A stretch of 64,000 bases of DNA, from positions 4,092,001 to 4,156,000 of the forward strand of contig JAVHNS010000002.1 of the NCBI GenBank assembly GCA_036872755.1, written 5' to 3'. The notes under the pieces are model-generated. The model saw nothing but the letters and a program-made list of their open reading frames with translations. It was not told the origin of the DNA and searched no databases. Both the position numbers and the translations under genes were made by a program. The DNA comes from Orbilia blumenaviensis. Lineage: Eukaryota > Ascomycota > Orbiliomycetes > Orbiliales > Orbiliaceae. This document shows positions 13,243 through 25,020 of this stretch, in pieces. Position 1 is the stretch's first letter, and every line of letters begins with the position of its first letter.

Positions 13243-16200
13243 CCTGATGTTGTCCGTCCTCGACTTTTGGCGCTTGTAGCGCAGGTCGGTGGTCGTGTCT
13301 TTGTTAGCCCTCTTCTGCTGATGCAGCCCAAGCCATGAATCTGTCAAAGCGCGCAGGAACCAAAAAAAAAGCCCCACCGAGTATCTCGATACATAGGTTC
13401 CGTACTGGTACCTAAGTCCGTTTCAAGTATGGACATGGTTCTGTGTTTCGTCGTTAGGTTTTCCTCTGTTTGCATGTTGGCCCTGGCAGACTCTTTTTCA
13501 TTTTAACCGAGGGAAATTGGGATAGATGGGGAGACAAGGGCAAGCTCCAGGACCTGTTCCTGGCAGCGCTGCCAGGCGATATCCACATCGACTCCTTCTC
13601 GACTCGAAGCAATAGGCCAAAGTTTGAAGCTAAACGATTACATTCTATATTATACCTGCTGAACAGAACCGGTTCTGCAGCCAGCAATTAACCCGGTGAT
13701 TTGCACTACAGATATATCCAGGAACCCCCATCTCTTGCCTTCGACGCAATGGCAAGCTGCGTGGGATGTACCCGTTCGGCTGCTGCATGTGACCCGCAAA
13801 GCCAGGCCGTCTATGGAAAAAAAATTTCCACCGTCACATTCTCGAAACAAGAACAGAAGAGAGGTGCAGGGAGTGGAAAGCTTTATTTTGTCCATCCCGG
13901 ACATGATTACCTATCTGGAGATGGCTCTGAAAGTTGACTTGGGAGCGCTCCGCAATTGCGACGCCCTATCAAATCTTCATTTAGATTTGCGAAACTTGGC
14001 TACGTTACGTAGCCAGTTAGCTGGGTTCTTCTATCTTTTTCGATTGCGCATTGCATGCTCATCATATCATGCACGCATAGCTAAAGGGGGTAGCAAAGAG
14101 TCAGACGGTAGGAGTTCCTGGAATTAAGGAAATATTTCACCTGGCACTGTGTGCGACTGTCCTGCCTTCTTGCGACGAGATGAGGGTGTCCGAATTGCCT
14201 GTCCCCTTCAATAGGTTTTCCCGGTTGGTTGGAGACGCTCCACGCTTTTGTCGCTAGATCATAACGGTCAAAAGCTCTTGGTGCCATACTTCGGATTAAC
14301 CCCCCAGCTTCCCTCCCATGTGGACCCGGAACAACGACACCGATCTTACTGGGGTGCAGTCAACCAACCTACGTGCATGGCTTGGGAGATCGGGAACAGG
14401 ATTAGTAACCACAGACCTCCAAGATGCTGCTGATGATAGGATGAGGTCTGTCCACCACCATTCAGAATATCGAAATGTGGCTCGATAACCTCGATGCATA
14501 TGTAACCGGGGGACCAAGCCGCGATACGAAAATTCCTTGTCAGAATTTAGCTCTGGGGAAAGATGCCATCGGGGCACACTGTTTTGGGTCGTTTCCAAAT
14601 GAGCCGTCCCAGCAGCGCAGAAGTGGTCCCATGTGGGTCTCGATCAACGACAAGGAATATTCGGCATTTTCGCCGCTGGATATTGTGACCTGTCCATTAT
14701 TTGTACCTTGCAGCATGCTCCGTGTGTTTGCCAATCTTTCGTTTTATCCAGAATAGATAAGTAGCTAACCATACGATACTAAATAGACGGGAAATGAGAT
14801 CTCCGGTTAGGACCCAATAGTCAACCATCGAAAGGGTATTGCGACCCAGCTCGTCGACCTCGACGAATCTCTGGGATGACAAGACAGTCCGAGCCAACGT
14901 AAGATGGAAGCGCCATTATCCGAAGTATTCCGGGTCTAAACGGTCTAAGTTTAGAATGCGTAGATCTAACGGTTTTCGTTCCAGAAAATTCGACATGTTT
15001 GAAAAAAGAGGGTTTACGCTCGACACCTGCCCTTCCTTGGAATCGATCGACTTCACACATCGATACGACCGTCCTTAACCTAATTTTATGTGAAGGGTCG
15101 TATCCACGGGATGACAGTGGCGTGCCCTGTGGATCTTACTGTTGAACTGATGCCATGTGGCTTATAATCTGCCCATGCTAGTACACTGCGGTTTGGACCC
15201 TTCGCTCGGACACTGTGAATAATATTAGTTGCGACGAAAGGGCGAGCTCAGCTGTGTAGAATTACCTCTTAAAAGTTCCGTAGATGAACCAGCGCCCTAG
15301 AAGGTGCGGCTTTATTGGATTGCTGCCTACACAGGTGCACAGCCATATTAAATATGCATTAACTACACCACTAGCTAAGTATATGGTGTCGCACTGACGG
15401 TTTGACCTTAACTCCATCTGAGTACTTCGTATTTACTCCACAGATTAGTTAATATTACACTGAGTTATGTACCCCTAGTTGGAGCTGCTGACATAGCTAG
15501 CAACTAAGATTCTCCTTCGCGAGTAATTTTACTGCTTAGTTAATTCTTCCTTCTTATTGGCTTCCAGAGACTGGTGTGTTTGCATGGCTCTCCATGGGCA
15601 TAGCCATGTTCCCCCCTCGGAGTAATAGTACAATTGTATTATATTAAATTGGGTCGCAGTCGTCGAAATCTTCACTGTGGTAGTTGATGAGGCTTAAAAT
15701 ATCGATCTAGGGTTTGTTTTGCAATTTCAAAGGTGTTTCCTTATGTGCGTGGATGTTGGAACTGGAAAAAAGGCTAACTTAACTTCAGCCGGTTGAGGAA
15801 TCTGCACCGAAAATGGCATTCGGCTCGGACTCGCTACGCATATCCGGTATATCCACTACCTGCCTAAACCCGAATATCGGCTTCGGCACGAAGTTAGGTT
15901 GAGAAATTGAGGATCTATATACATGTACCCTACCAGCTGGAAAAGCTACGCCCTCTCCAACTTGGGCGTGTTTTATGGACCAACTAGTAATATATTAATA
16001 GTAAAACTTTATAAAGTCGAGCTATTGGATTCAATGGATGACACGGCTAACCGCGTACATACCCGAATATGAAGGTGGTTTGTATGACTAATTAGTATAA
16101 TGTGGTAATATATCGATCATTGTAACTGCTAAATAAAGATACATCTACACCTATACTTACATATGGTCATGGTAAGCCAAAATCCTGAAAGCTTCGAGGA

Positions 16201-17284
16201 GGCACCCCATCCAGGTCTGATGCATCTTAGGATAATCGATAACTTGCACTTGGCAGAAAATCTTTGGCGTGCTACAGCGGCCATGATGCTGGAACCCTTA
16301 AAATATCCAAAATTCGGAACTAAAGACCAATAGTTACCTGCTAGGTACGCATACCTTGCATTAAGGTTGGTCTGATTACCTACTCAGGTAAACGTATATG
16401 ATTATAAACTCTGTGTACGAAAGCTCGAAAGTAAGTCGTCGACCCAGCTCAGTACGTGCACGTAAAGACCGAGGCTAACGCGACACTATAGCTAAATCTA
16501 GTCTCGGCCCCAGACACCAGAGCTAAATCTATAAGGCTACAACACATTTTATATTTGAGCAATTCCTGTCAGCACAAGCTCGATCAACGTCCGCAGTTTT
16601 AAGTCGATAGCCCGAGGGTAAGGTCACCGAAATAAACATCGCAAGTTATATATTTGCAAACTGTACCAGTGATTACCCCAGAGCCCAAGTGCTTGCCTGG
16701 TTCGAACAATCCGTCGAATTGGTTAACATGCAACATGCAAGGCCATGGCCGTAGTCGCAGGATCAAAATCCCAATGAAGATATGCGACGGTGTGACAAGC
16801 CCTACCTTTCCGGCCGGGACCCGCACTAGCTTGCGTGTTTAAGTTCCCTCCAATCACTTAAACAGGCACTTGCTGTCTTGGGCTCGTGCGCTGGGGAACC
16901 TTCAGATCTCATGCAGTTGATTCGATACAATGCGTCTGCCCGCAGCGCGATGACATGTCCAACAGAGGGGCGCTCGTGTACATTCTCCATATAAATTCTA
17001 CCAATTGGCCCTTACATTTGAGAAAGAATTTTTTCGTCCCCTCCAGATACTACCATGGGAGATACCTATATCTGATATCCGAGTTTTCGACCTCCTGACA
17101 GAATCGAATTAAACGGCAGATTGCATTTGACGATTCCGATTGTAGTTCCACAAAACGCGAACACTGCATACATTGGCTAGCCTATACAACCCGCCACCAG
17201 CTACTTGATTTGCGGGAAGCAACAGATCGATTCCAGACTGGCCTAGAGCAGGAAGTACAGCTGTGCAGAGACAGTAAAATAAAT

Positions 17285-19320
17285 ATGAGGGGTTGGTTTA
17301 AATCGAAGCAAAATGGCGGAAATCCTCCAGGACTTGGAATTATTTCTTATGCCAGCAGTTCTTCGAGCTCAGATGATGAAGGGATAGAAACACCAAACAC
17401 CCTTGACAACATATCCAGCATGGCGCCTGAACCCAACAATGGTGACAACGGCTTTCTCAGAACCCCGTTACTTAACAAAAGTCCGAAATCACCTGAACAA
17501 GCGACCGAGCAGACCCCGCTTCTTTCACAAAGTAATTCTTCAATCGAGGGCCAGAACTTACATTATAACTACAATGATCCAAGGTCTCCCTTATTTCCCG
17601 ACACTGGGATTTTTGGCCGGATACCGACTGCTAGCGCCCCTACAAGCCCTCTCCTCAACACAATTAGAATACCACAGTCTGCACACCAAGATTCCGAAGT
17701 TTCGGTGCTTGAAGAATATATAATTCTTTTAGCAAACGCTGTGCCGCTAATATTGGCATATACGCTTCAGGCCTCGATTCAGGCAACCTCAGTAGTTATA
17801 GTTGGCCGGTTATCACCGGAGGCACTATCAATCTCCGCCTTCTGCTATATGTTTGCCTCATGTACAGCATTAATGGTGGCTATTGGTGGTACAACTGCGC
17901 TTGATACTTTGGCTTCCTCCTCTTTCACTGGCTCCAAGAATAAGACTGACCTAGGAGTGCTCCTCCAACGGGCCTTTGTTGTGTTAGGGGCACTATATGT
18001 GCCTCTAGCAGCAGCTTGGTGGTTTACGGGTCCCTTTTTCGAATTACTTGGACAGGAGGACTATATTGTACGCGATGGGCCAGCATTTCTGAAGTGGTTA
18101 ATCCCGGGCGGATTAGGATATGTTTATTTCGAAAGTTTAAAAAAGTACTTGCAGGCACAAGGTGGGCGATCCTGTTTATTCTAAGATCTAATAATAAGCC
18201 TGGCTGACTTGGATGCTAGGCATCATGAAGGCGGGGACCTACGTCGTAATGATTACCGTCCCTCTCAACATTGCTATTCAATACCTTTTCATCTATACCT
18301 TTGGCTTCGGTGTTAACGGCGCCGCTATGGCAACTTCAACTACATATTGGCTCAGCTTCTTCCTCCTTTGCTTGTACTCCAAATATATCGCAGGCCACGA
18401 AAGCTGGGGAGGTTGGTCAACCGCATGTCTCAACAACACGACTACTTTCCTCCGCCTCGCGATTTTAGGTGCCGTGATGGTAGGGACTGAATACTGGGCC
18501 TTTGAAATCGTGGCTATAATAGCAGGAAGGCTGGGCAAGATCCCGTTAGCAGCCCAAGCGGTAGTAATGACAACAGACGGCGTTCTCAGTACTATTCCCT
18601 TTGGTATCGGAGTAGCTGCTTCTGTGAGAGTAGGGAACCTTTTAGGGGCTGGGGATTCACGAGGGGCAAGTAGGACAGCTAATGTAGCTGCTGGATTGAG
18701 CGTCGCAATAGGAGTTATTGTTTTGATTGCACTGCTCGCTGTCAAAGACTTCTATGCCAAGCTTTTTAATGACGATGAGAATGTTATTAAGTTGACAGCT
18801 GAAGTTATGCCATGGGTTGCTATTTTTCAGGTCGCAGATGGGTTAAATGGGAGCTGTGGTGGGAGCTTGAGGGGTATGGGGAGGCAGCATGTTGGAGCGG
18901 GCGTAAATATCGTTACGTACTACTTTGGTAAGTATGGCCTAGCCCAACTAAGATTAGCTAGTATCAAGCCCACTCATGAGACCTTTCACTAACAAATTAT
19001 TTATTATGTAGTTGCCCTTCCTGTGGGTATCTGGCTGGCCTATGACGGCTGGGGTCTCATAGGGCTGTGGATTGGACAGGTAAGGAACTTCTTGGCGTTA
19101 TTCCGAACCCGAAATATAAAATGCGACATAGATAAACCACATGTGAACCAAAAACTAACGGGGTGGTGTTTCATCTTAGTGCCTCGCTCTTTATGGGATC
19201 GGAATCTGTGAATGGCTTTTGGTTTATTTCTCGGACTGGGATGCTCAGGTTGTTAATGCATTGGACCGACTCGATGACGCAGAACGGACAGAGATTGGAG
19301 AAGCTCGACAGGAAGAATAG
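17285..19320 (+). CDS. MATE-family multidrug/toxin efflux transporter (4 exons)
   Basis: Predicted Na+ or H+ coupled antiporter of the MATE family, exporting cationic compounds or metabolites across the plasma or vacuolar membrane. Exons 17285-18161, 18220-18927, 19012-19079 and 19180-19320 give 597 residues. Residues 1-145 are a hydrophilic, Ser/Pro-rich N-terminus, usual for fungal MATEs. The first MatE repeat starts near EEYIILLANAVPLILAYTLQ and includes the family motif GGTTALDTLASSSF, an equivalent of the GxxxALxTLCxQAxGA block. Intron 1 interrupts the conserved YLQAQGIMKA segment, and splicing restores it. The second repeat contains LGKIPLAAQAVVMTTDG, IPFGIGVAASVRVGNLLGAG and GSLRGMGRQHVGAGVNIVTYY. 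I chose the ATG at 17285 because no upstream in-frame ATG was found. The substrate cannot be inferred. Confidence 0.93.
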
Positions 19321-20445
19321 CTGGTAATATAACGACAAATTTTAAATGAGGGAGTGTTAAGCGTTAATAATTATGGATTAATTCGTATATCACGGTAGAT
19401 ATCTTGGAAATTCACCGTACGATCTTGCCTTTGTAGAACTCGCGGGGGCTCCGCCAACTCCATGTTCAAGTGTGAGGCCCCATACACCAGCTGCATCTGA
19501 CCAACGCTCTAGGTGCTGCAATGCTTCCGCCTTTCGGGTAATAGCCTTCCCCCAAATATTCTTGAGGTCTTTAGCTGTCCCGCCACCCCGGAGCTTGAAG
19601 ATGCCGTACATATATATACACGAGCCCTTTGATCATCTGGCTTTTCTAGATCTCAGACTTCTAATACGATGCCTTCTTTTAGGTAGTTAGATAAATGTAA
19701 ATATAGAGGGTATTAAATATGCATGTAAGTGGCCCAGAACGCAATGCGAATGCCGACGGTATGTGCAGGGATAAGAGCTCGAGAGGGGGGAAAAATTACA
19801 TATTTTTTGGAGTACAGTGAAAAAAATGACCCCTCGAAGGATACAAATCGATAGTACCTGGGCTATTTTCGCAACTGCGATAGATTGGGGGCCCGTGCTC
19901 AAGGTTGCATACAGTGCGGCTCTCCTTCATATCGATCAATTGGCTGTTGTCGTCAAACACATTCATGCATAATGTTTTGCCAACAATATCAACCCCGGGT
20001 ATTTCCTACGAGGCTGCACCTTTTTCTTATAGTCTATCGCTGCATAGAGGCATAACATGACATGAAATCGGTCGCCCTGATTTGCACTCGGCCCGCTGGC
20101 CCTGACAACTTCCCTCGATTTTAGGCAGCTGTATTCTGACCCTTAAGTATATATTCAGACGGCCAAATCCTAAATGCCGAATAGTATTCATCTAGCCGGC
20201 CTCCGCGATGAGTATTAGGATAGGATGCAATGATTTACCGCAATATCTGACACTTCATACATTAAATCTCCCTATCGGATTGATATCAGGCCTCGCATTC
20301 CCGCGTACATGTCACCCGTCCTACTACAATACAACATTCCGGAATTCCGCCATTCGCCATATCTATCACAATATATATCTCTCAACCCTGTAAGTTATAA
20401 TATAGGTATGCTATATATAGCTCTTGGGGTTTTACCAAGTTGCCA
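19321..20445. other. intergenic spacer
   Basis: This is the 3' flank of the MATE gene and the upstream region of the next gene. Only short, non-conserved frames occur. AT-rich TATATA stretches lie near 19610 and 20390-20420, the latter 30-60 bases upstream of the next predicted start. No RNA gene is seen. Confidence 0.5.
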
Positions 20446-22418
20446 ATGCCACGCGAGTTCGTTAAAACTGGAATCTGGGAACTATACGGTGAGCCTTTTC
20501 AGAAAAGATGGATTTGGACGTTGGAAGATAGCGACGCATTTTGGCTGCTGGGCCTTTACGTTGTTACTCTAGCGGTTGTACAGCAAAGGACATGGTCAAT
20601 TCTGCGCCATTACCTCGCACGTTGGAGGTCGCCTGTAGGGTTCTCAGACCAAGCAAATCCGCTCTTAAAGCTGTCACAGACTGCAGCCCTAAAAGACTCT
20701 CTCGCATATTTTCGCATTAGAGGGCCCCAATATCTCCAGGAGATTGGCCGTTCTATAGCTCCAAGCTACTTTAGAGAGGTAAGTCTATAGATCTACTATT
20801 AATCTATATGGAAGCCCAAACATACATGCATATATATATATGCCTCTATTTATCTAGATATGCGTATGGCGCGAAAGTCCTAAGATCTTTGGAGTCTGGT
20901 TACCTAATATCTTCATGTGATACAAAGCACGATCTACGGGAAGCTGAAATTTTCGACGGTGGAGCTATTCCATGGCTATTTGGTTTGGTCGCCTTGATCA
21001 ATAGCGTAGGATTTATAGCCACAGGAATCTTGATGCCTCTGTTGTTAACAAGCGGTGTCGAAGCACCACTTGTCAGGACACGATGGACCCCGCTATGCGA
21101 TAAAAGACGATTCGATATTGGTGTTTGGGTACAAACCGATGCAAGATCCCACGGTTCAGGTCTATACGATCTTTGCTGGGACGTCGATAATCTTTGTCTA
21201 TTCGATAAACCCGAGTGCTCTAGCTCAACCATTGAAGGCTTGGAGATAACGCTTAGAAATACCACAGATTGTCCCTTCCCAGAAAATATATGTTTTGCAG
21301 ACGGCAACACACCCCAGGTTTTAACAATAAAACACTATAATATCACACTACGGCAGCTAGGTCTGAACTCAAGGTCCAGGGTGACAATCAATCACGAGAT
21401 CTCATGTTCGCCCTTAAACCTTGATCACTTCGTCTGGCCACTGCCTAGTGGCAATTCTGTTCTCTCCTTTCGGGATTTCACACAAGGGGAGACACCAACA
21501 GTTTCTGAATATGGTGATATCTATGGTCTAAAGCTGGAAACATTGAACGGTCCAAACATGTGGACCAATGTCAGTTCTGGTACCTATATCGCAACTTCCA
21601 ATCGTTCCCAGAGCTGGGGCCAGTCGTCCACTTTCCCCCAAGATGAATATTTTATCTCACAGACACCTGGGAGAACAGAAACACAACCTCTACACCCGTT
21701 CATAAGGAGTGACGATGCCACTTTTTTCGCGGTTGTCTACCAAGCTGGTCCACGAACAACCTATATGAACCCAGTCGATGACCCGGTTTTTAGAGCCTAC
21801 GTTTATCTCGAAGAAGACCTCGAGCTATCCCGGTATCATCCTGACCATGAAGCCACGGCAATTGGCTGTATGGAAAAGTTCCAATTTTGCCCTAATATAC
21901 CTGGAGGACTCCAATGTTCTGCATGGGGCAGGTGGTGGGACCGGATACGAGGTCTTGACGCCCTATTTCCCTTAGGGCACTTAGATGATCGCCGAGAAGC
22001 GGCATTCACGGTTAAGGAGATAACTCGGGAACTTTCCCTATACACCAACAAGGCCCCACTGGTTGGTGCATATCCTGCTAACCGGGCCCCACTAGGAGAT
22101 AGGACAGGAAGTTGGGCAGAGCAGATAGTACCAGCGTATCTTGAGCTTTGGTGGGGCACAATTTATCGGATACAAAGAGTCGCAACTAGTACGCGTATTC
22201 CTACGGATTATATGACGTGGCCGCCGCCGGGATATTCAGGCGATTGGAGTCTCCACAGTCAAGAGGAATCGGATCGATGGTCGTGGTGCCATCGTGTTCT
22301 TCTCACGGACCCTGACTATACCAATATCAATTTTTTCGGGTTTTGTATTTCTCTGATAATTATATCCTCGATATACACATTTAGCTATGGAGGTCATTTG
22401 CGGAGTCTATTAGCCTAG
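20446..22418 (+). CDS. Uncharacterised fungal membrane protein with large extracellular domain
   Basis: I recognise the layout of a large uncharacterised family of filamentous ascomycetes but know no function for it. Exon 1 (20446-20778) gives an N-terminal part with a Trp-rich start, a first membrane helix (FWLLGLYVVTLAVVQQRTW) and a conserved SLAYFRIRGPQYL region. The second exon begins near 20895 or 20928; both acceptors keep frame. It adds a second helix (PWLFGLVALINSVGFIATGIL), then a cysteine-containing ectodomain of about 400 residues. Potential N-glycosylation sites there include LRNTTD, HYNITL, WTNVSS and TSNRSQ. A final helix is NINFFGFCISLIIISSIYTF. Relatives usually carry a further 50-100 residue cytosolic tail. 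Here the frame stops soon after the helix, so a missed intron, a frameshift or a real truncation is possible. Confidence 0.65.
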
Positions 22419-22996
22419 ATCTCGTGGCTAATAAGCCCTCGCGCTTTGGCGGAAGGGTTCTTCTATTGTTGGAGGATATGCACGGCTTCTTCACAATACT
22501 TGTGTTGGTTCATTCAGATACTTGCACCCACAACTGGCCTCCCTTCATATCATATAGATGTTGTGGGGCCTCGAAGTGGAACTTTTAATCGAGTCTTTGC
22601 TGCTGAAGAAGGTGTATCGGGGCTAGCGGCAGTCCATTTACAAGAGTTTGCGGTTGGGCGCTTCTATGAATACGATAACCCCTTACCAATGTCATGATAA
22701 GAATGTGTGAAGGCATACCCAGTGTATTCATTCTTCTTTCTAGGGTTGCCTTTCCGAACTTATACCCTACGCAGCTGGGCTTATAGGAGCCTAACTAGCT
22801 TTTAATACTTAATATAGCTAACTGCGAAGTTCAACTATTGTGATATTATCGCGTTGGATTTTGGCGGCTCTAGGGTAAAATGCGTTGTGTATATTGGTTG
22901 TTCTCTTGCATACATGCTGCTAATCTGCTGCAGGTAATGACTTTGCCCCAGGCTACCCCTTCACAGTATTGTGACTTGGATGTAGAGATTTATTTG
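22419..22996. other. spacer between convergent genes, possible lost tail sequence
   Basis: About 0.6 kb between the membrane-protein gene and the convergent RNase H-like gene. Another frame stays open from about 22415 for some 160 bases, and a third from 22446 to 22697. These could be remnants of the family's usual C-terminal tail or plain 3' UTR. Neither matches the tail convincingly. Confidence 0.4.
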
Positions 22997-23935
22997 TTAT
23001 TCTGTATTCGTACTGGCAGACCTTAATGCTGATTCTGCCAATGCCTTTGCGTTAGAGTTGAAACTTGGCTCGACATAATACCAAACAACAAGAGCCCCAG
23101 ATGTTGAAAGTCTTCTTCTTTCAACCAGTAGCTGATTAAATCCCTCTCTATCCTTAGGAACATGCTCGCTCTGGAATTGCTCTCTGCTCTGATGCCGCAT
23201 TTTCGTAAGTGGGCTGGGCCGGCAGAGGCATTCGACCAGGTACCAATAATCAGTCGCGATAACCAACCGGAAAACTGCAGACTCATTAGAGGTAATGAAA
23301 CTAGAAGAGGCTATAAAGCTGGATAAGCGGCTCCCTTGTGCATTTAGCGACTCTCGAAGAATTTCCTTGCGTCTTGGGATGATAACCGTGCGGGCATAGC
23401 GCATTGCTTCTACCATTGCCGCGATCTCGGCAGCCTGAAAGCTGGGATTCTCCTTTTCAATGAGCATGGAACGGTTATGGGATGATTTTGAACCAAAGTA
23501 AACTCCAATGGCAGCCTTTGTGTCGTTCGTTCCATTGCCTGAGCAGGCGCCCTTGACGTATGCGAGGATTGATCGGCAAGGGTTCACCGGGTGGATGAGG
23601 AGATTACGATGACTCGGGTGGATTTGAGTAAGGCCAACGCTTGCGGAGCCTCCAATCCAAACCAACTCGCAGCTTTCACAGGGGTAAAGCTGAAGTTCTG
23701 TTGGTGGTGATGGTTTCGGAGGGTCGTAGTAGTCTCGGATGATGGCCCTTGCGGCTTGGTGCCCGATGACTTGTTCATCCCATTGGGGGACGAAACGTGC
23801 CTCGCCGCCCTTTAGGATGTAGGTTACTTGCTCTAAATATTCATCAAGTGCCTCGCTGTTGGTGTCTCTCGACACTTCCTCCCATTGTCGCTCTGGTTCC
23901 TCTAGCTCTACGGGCTCGCGCTGTTCGTCGGACAT
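22997..23935 (-). CDS. RNase H-fold protein with two catalytic acids replaced
   Basis: An intronless frame of 312 residues. The C-terminal two thirds match the order of RNase HI elements. First strand: AYVKGACSGNG at about 126-135, where active enzymes have xxDGAxxxNG. Helix Glu: FQAAEIAAMVEAM, E170. Third strand Asp: LVIATDYWYLVECL, D229. C-terminal element: FNSNAKALAESAL at about 292-304, where active enzymes have GNxxADxLA. The first and fourth metal ligands are therefore both lysine (K128 and K297), while the second and third acids are kept. The N-terminal 120 residues are fungal-specific, with a CESCE cysteine pair. Uncharacterised RNase H-like proteins are widespread in Dikarya. This copy is probably not a metal-dependent nuclease and may bind RNA/DNA hybrids, which is inference. 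The gene faces the upstream membrane-protein gene tail to tail. Confidence 0.75.
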   Translation of the reverse strand: MSDEQREPVELEEPERQWEEVSRDTNSEALDEYLEQVTYILKGGEARFVPQWDEQVIGHQAARAIIRDYYDPPKPSPPTELQLYPCESCELVWIGGSASVGLTQIHPSHRNLLIHPVNPCRSILAYVKGACSGNGTNDTKAAIGVYFGSKSSHNRSMLIEKENPSFQAAEIAAMVEAMRYARTVIIPRRKEILRESLNAQGSRLSSFIASSSFITSNESAVFRLVIATDYWYLVECLCRPSPLTKMRHQSREQFQSEHVPKDREGFNQLLVERRRLSTSGALVVWYYVEPSFNSNAKALAESALRSASTNTE

Positions 23936-24319
23936 TCCTTGAATTGGTTGGCTTCTCAGATGGAGGCTTCCAGATCGTTATTGCTTCGAGTTAAGGAATC
24001 GATCGATTGATTTTTCCTAACTAGGGCCACTTCGTGGAGGCAAGTTTACGAGACCAGGTTATGCTATAACATGTGGTCCTGTAGTATGCCTGCCGTATAG
24101 GTTTTTAGGAAACTTTGGAGGTGAATACTGGGTAAGAGCTTGAGTGAGAAAGGAAGTAGCTTGTGGAAGGTTCCATATTGGCTTGAGAAATTATAGCATT
24201 TTTACGCACATATGCTGGCTACGAGATAGGTCGTCGACCAAGCTGAGTCGTTGAAATTCCACCTAAATATGCCACTTGCTTCTCCAGTATTTACCTTGGC
24301 ATTGGCATAGTAGCTTACC

Positions 24320-24360
24320 AAAAAAAAAAAAAAAAAAAAAAAAAGGGAGAGAGAGAGAGA
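24320..24360. repeat. A25 run followed by GA dinucleotide repeat
   Basis: A run of 25 A (24320-24344) passes through GG into a short GA microsatellite. It is simple-sequence DNA in intergenic space and no gene is affected. Confidence 0.8.
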
Positions 24361-24770
24361 AAGAACATAACACTCAACTAACTGAGTACTCAAGTACTTT
24401 TAGAATTCTGCGGCGGTAGATCTCAAGTAACTATGTGTATACTGTCTACTTAGGTAAAGTGCCTACCTACCTACCTACACAAGAAGTTCACAACATTGTA
24501 TCCACGTTAGGAAGTTTCAACGGCTTCTAGGTACCTGCTAATGTACTAGCCGTAGAGCCGAGGCCAGCGGCGAGATCGAGCTACCTGTCCGTTGCTAGCA
24601 TTATGATTGTATTCGTTAACACTAAACTTCGGAGTATTTTTGTGTTGGGATTGAGGTTGAGAATGCCAATCATGTTGATCAAGAGGCCCTATGTCGCACA
24701 AGGCTTATTTGGGACATTTGGGCATGTTGATGCCTCGCGACTGGGTTTTAATTCATTCGGGGGGGTATAA

Positions 24771-25020
24771 ATACCTAGGTACCTAGGTAGGTAGCGAAAC
24801 CACAAAAATCGATATCTCCATTTCCCTAGGTATGCATTTAGGATATACCTTATGCTTATTCGATTCTGTCATCATATCTCTGCACGTCTGAGCCCTGGAG
24901 CTAGGCAGGTCGGGGTTATGTCTTCGTAAGATGTTGGCGCCTTTCATAATGATACGTACGATATCGATACCTTTATTATATTGATATATGAATACCTAGG
25001 TATATAGGTACCTATATATC
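24771..25020. repeat. Cluster of TACCTAGGTA palindromic repeats
   Basis: Two adjacent copies of the perfect 10-base palindrome TACCTAGGTA lie at about 24772-24789, and a third at 24993-25002. A related TAGGTACCTA palindrome follows at 25006-25015. Single copies and variants recur elsewhere in intergenic DNA, for example near 25443-25456, 45445-45454 and 57680-57689, but I saw none inside coding exons. Similar CCTAGG-centred repeats are common between genes in several Pezizomycotina. Their role is unknown. Confidence 0.7.

Larger units (their letters stand above)
4667..17284. other. 12.6-kb region without a convincing gene
   Basis: This stretch contains many short open frames but none with a clear domain or a splice-consistent gene model. 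Composition is not strikingly AT-rich, so it does not look like a classic RIP-ruined island. It holds a T13 run (4770-4782), an A37 run (9161-9197), a TATG microsatellite (12371-12391) and T-rich low complexity (about 13178-13242). An orphan membrane-protein-like frame lies at 5960-6322, and an isolated acidic start with a splice donor at 11767-11808. Degenerate genes or old transposon relics are possible, but I recognised none. Confidence 0.5.
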
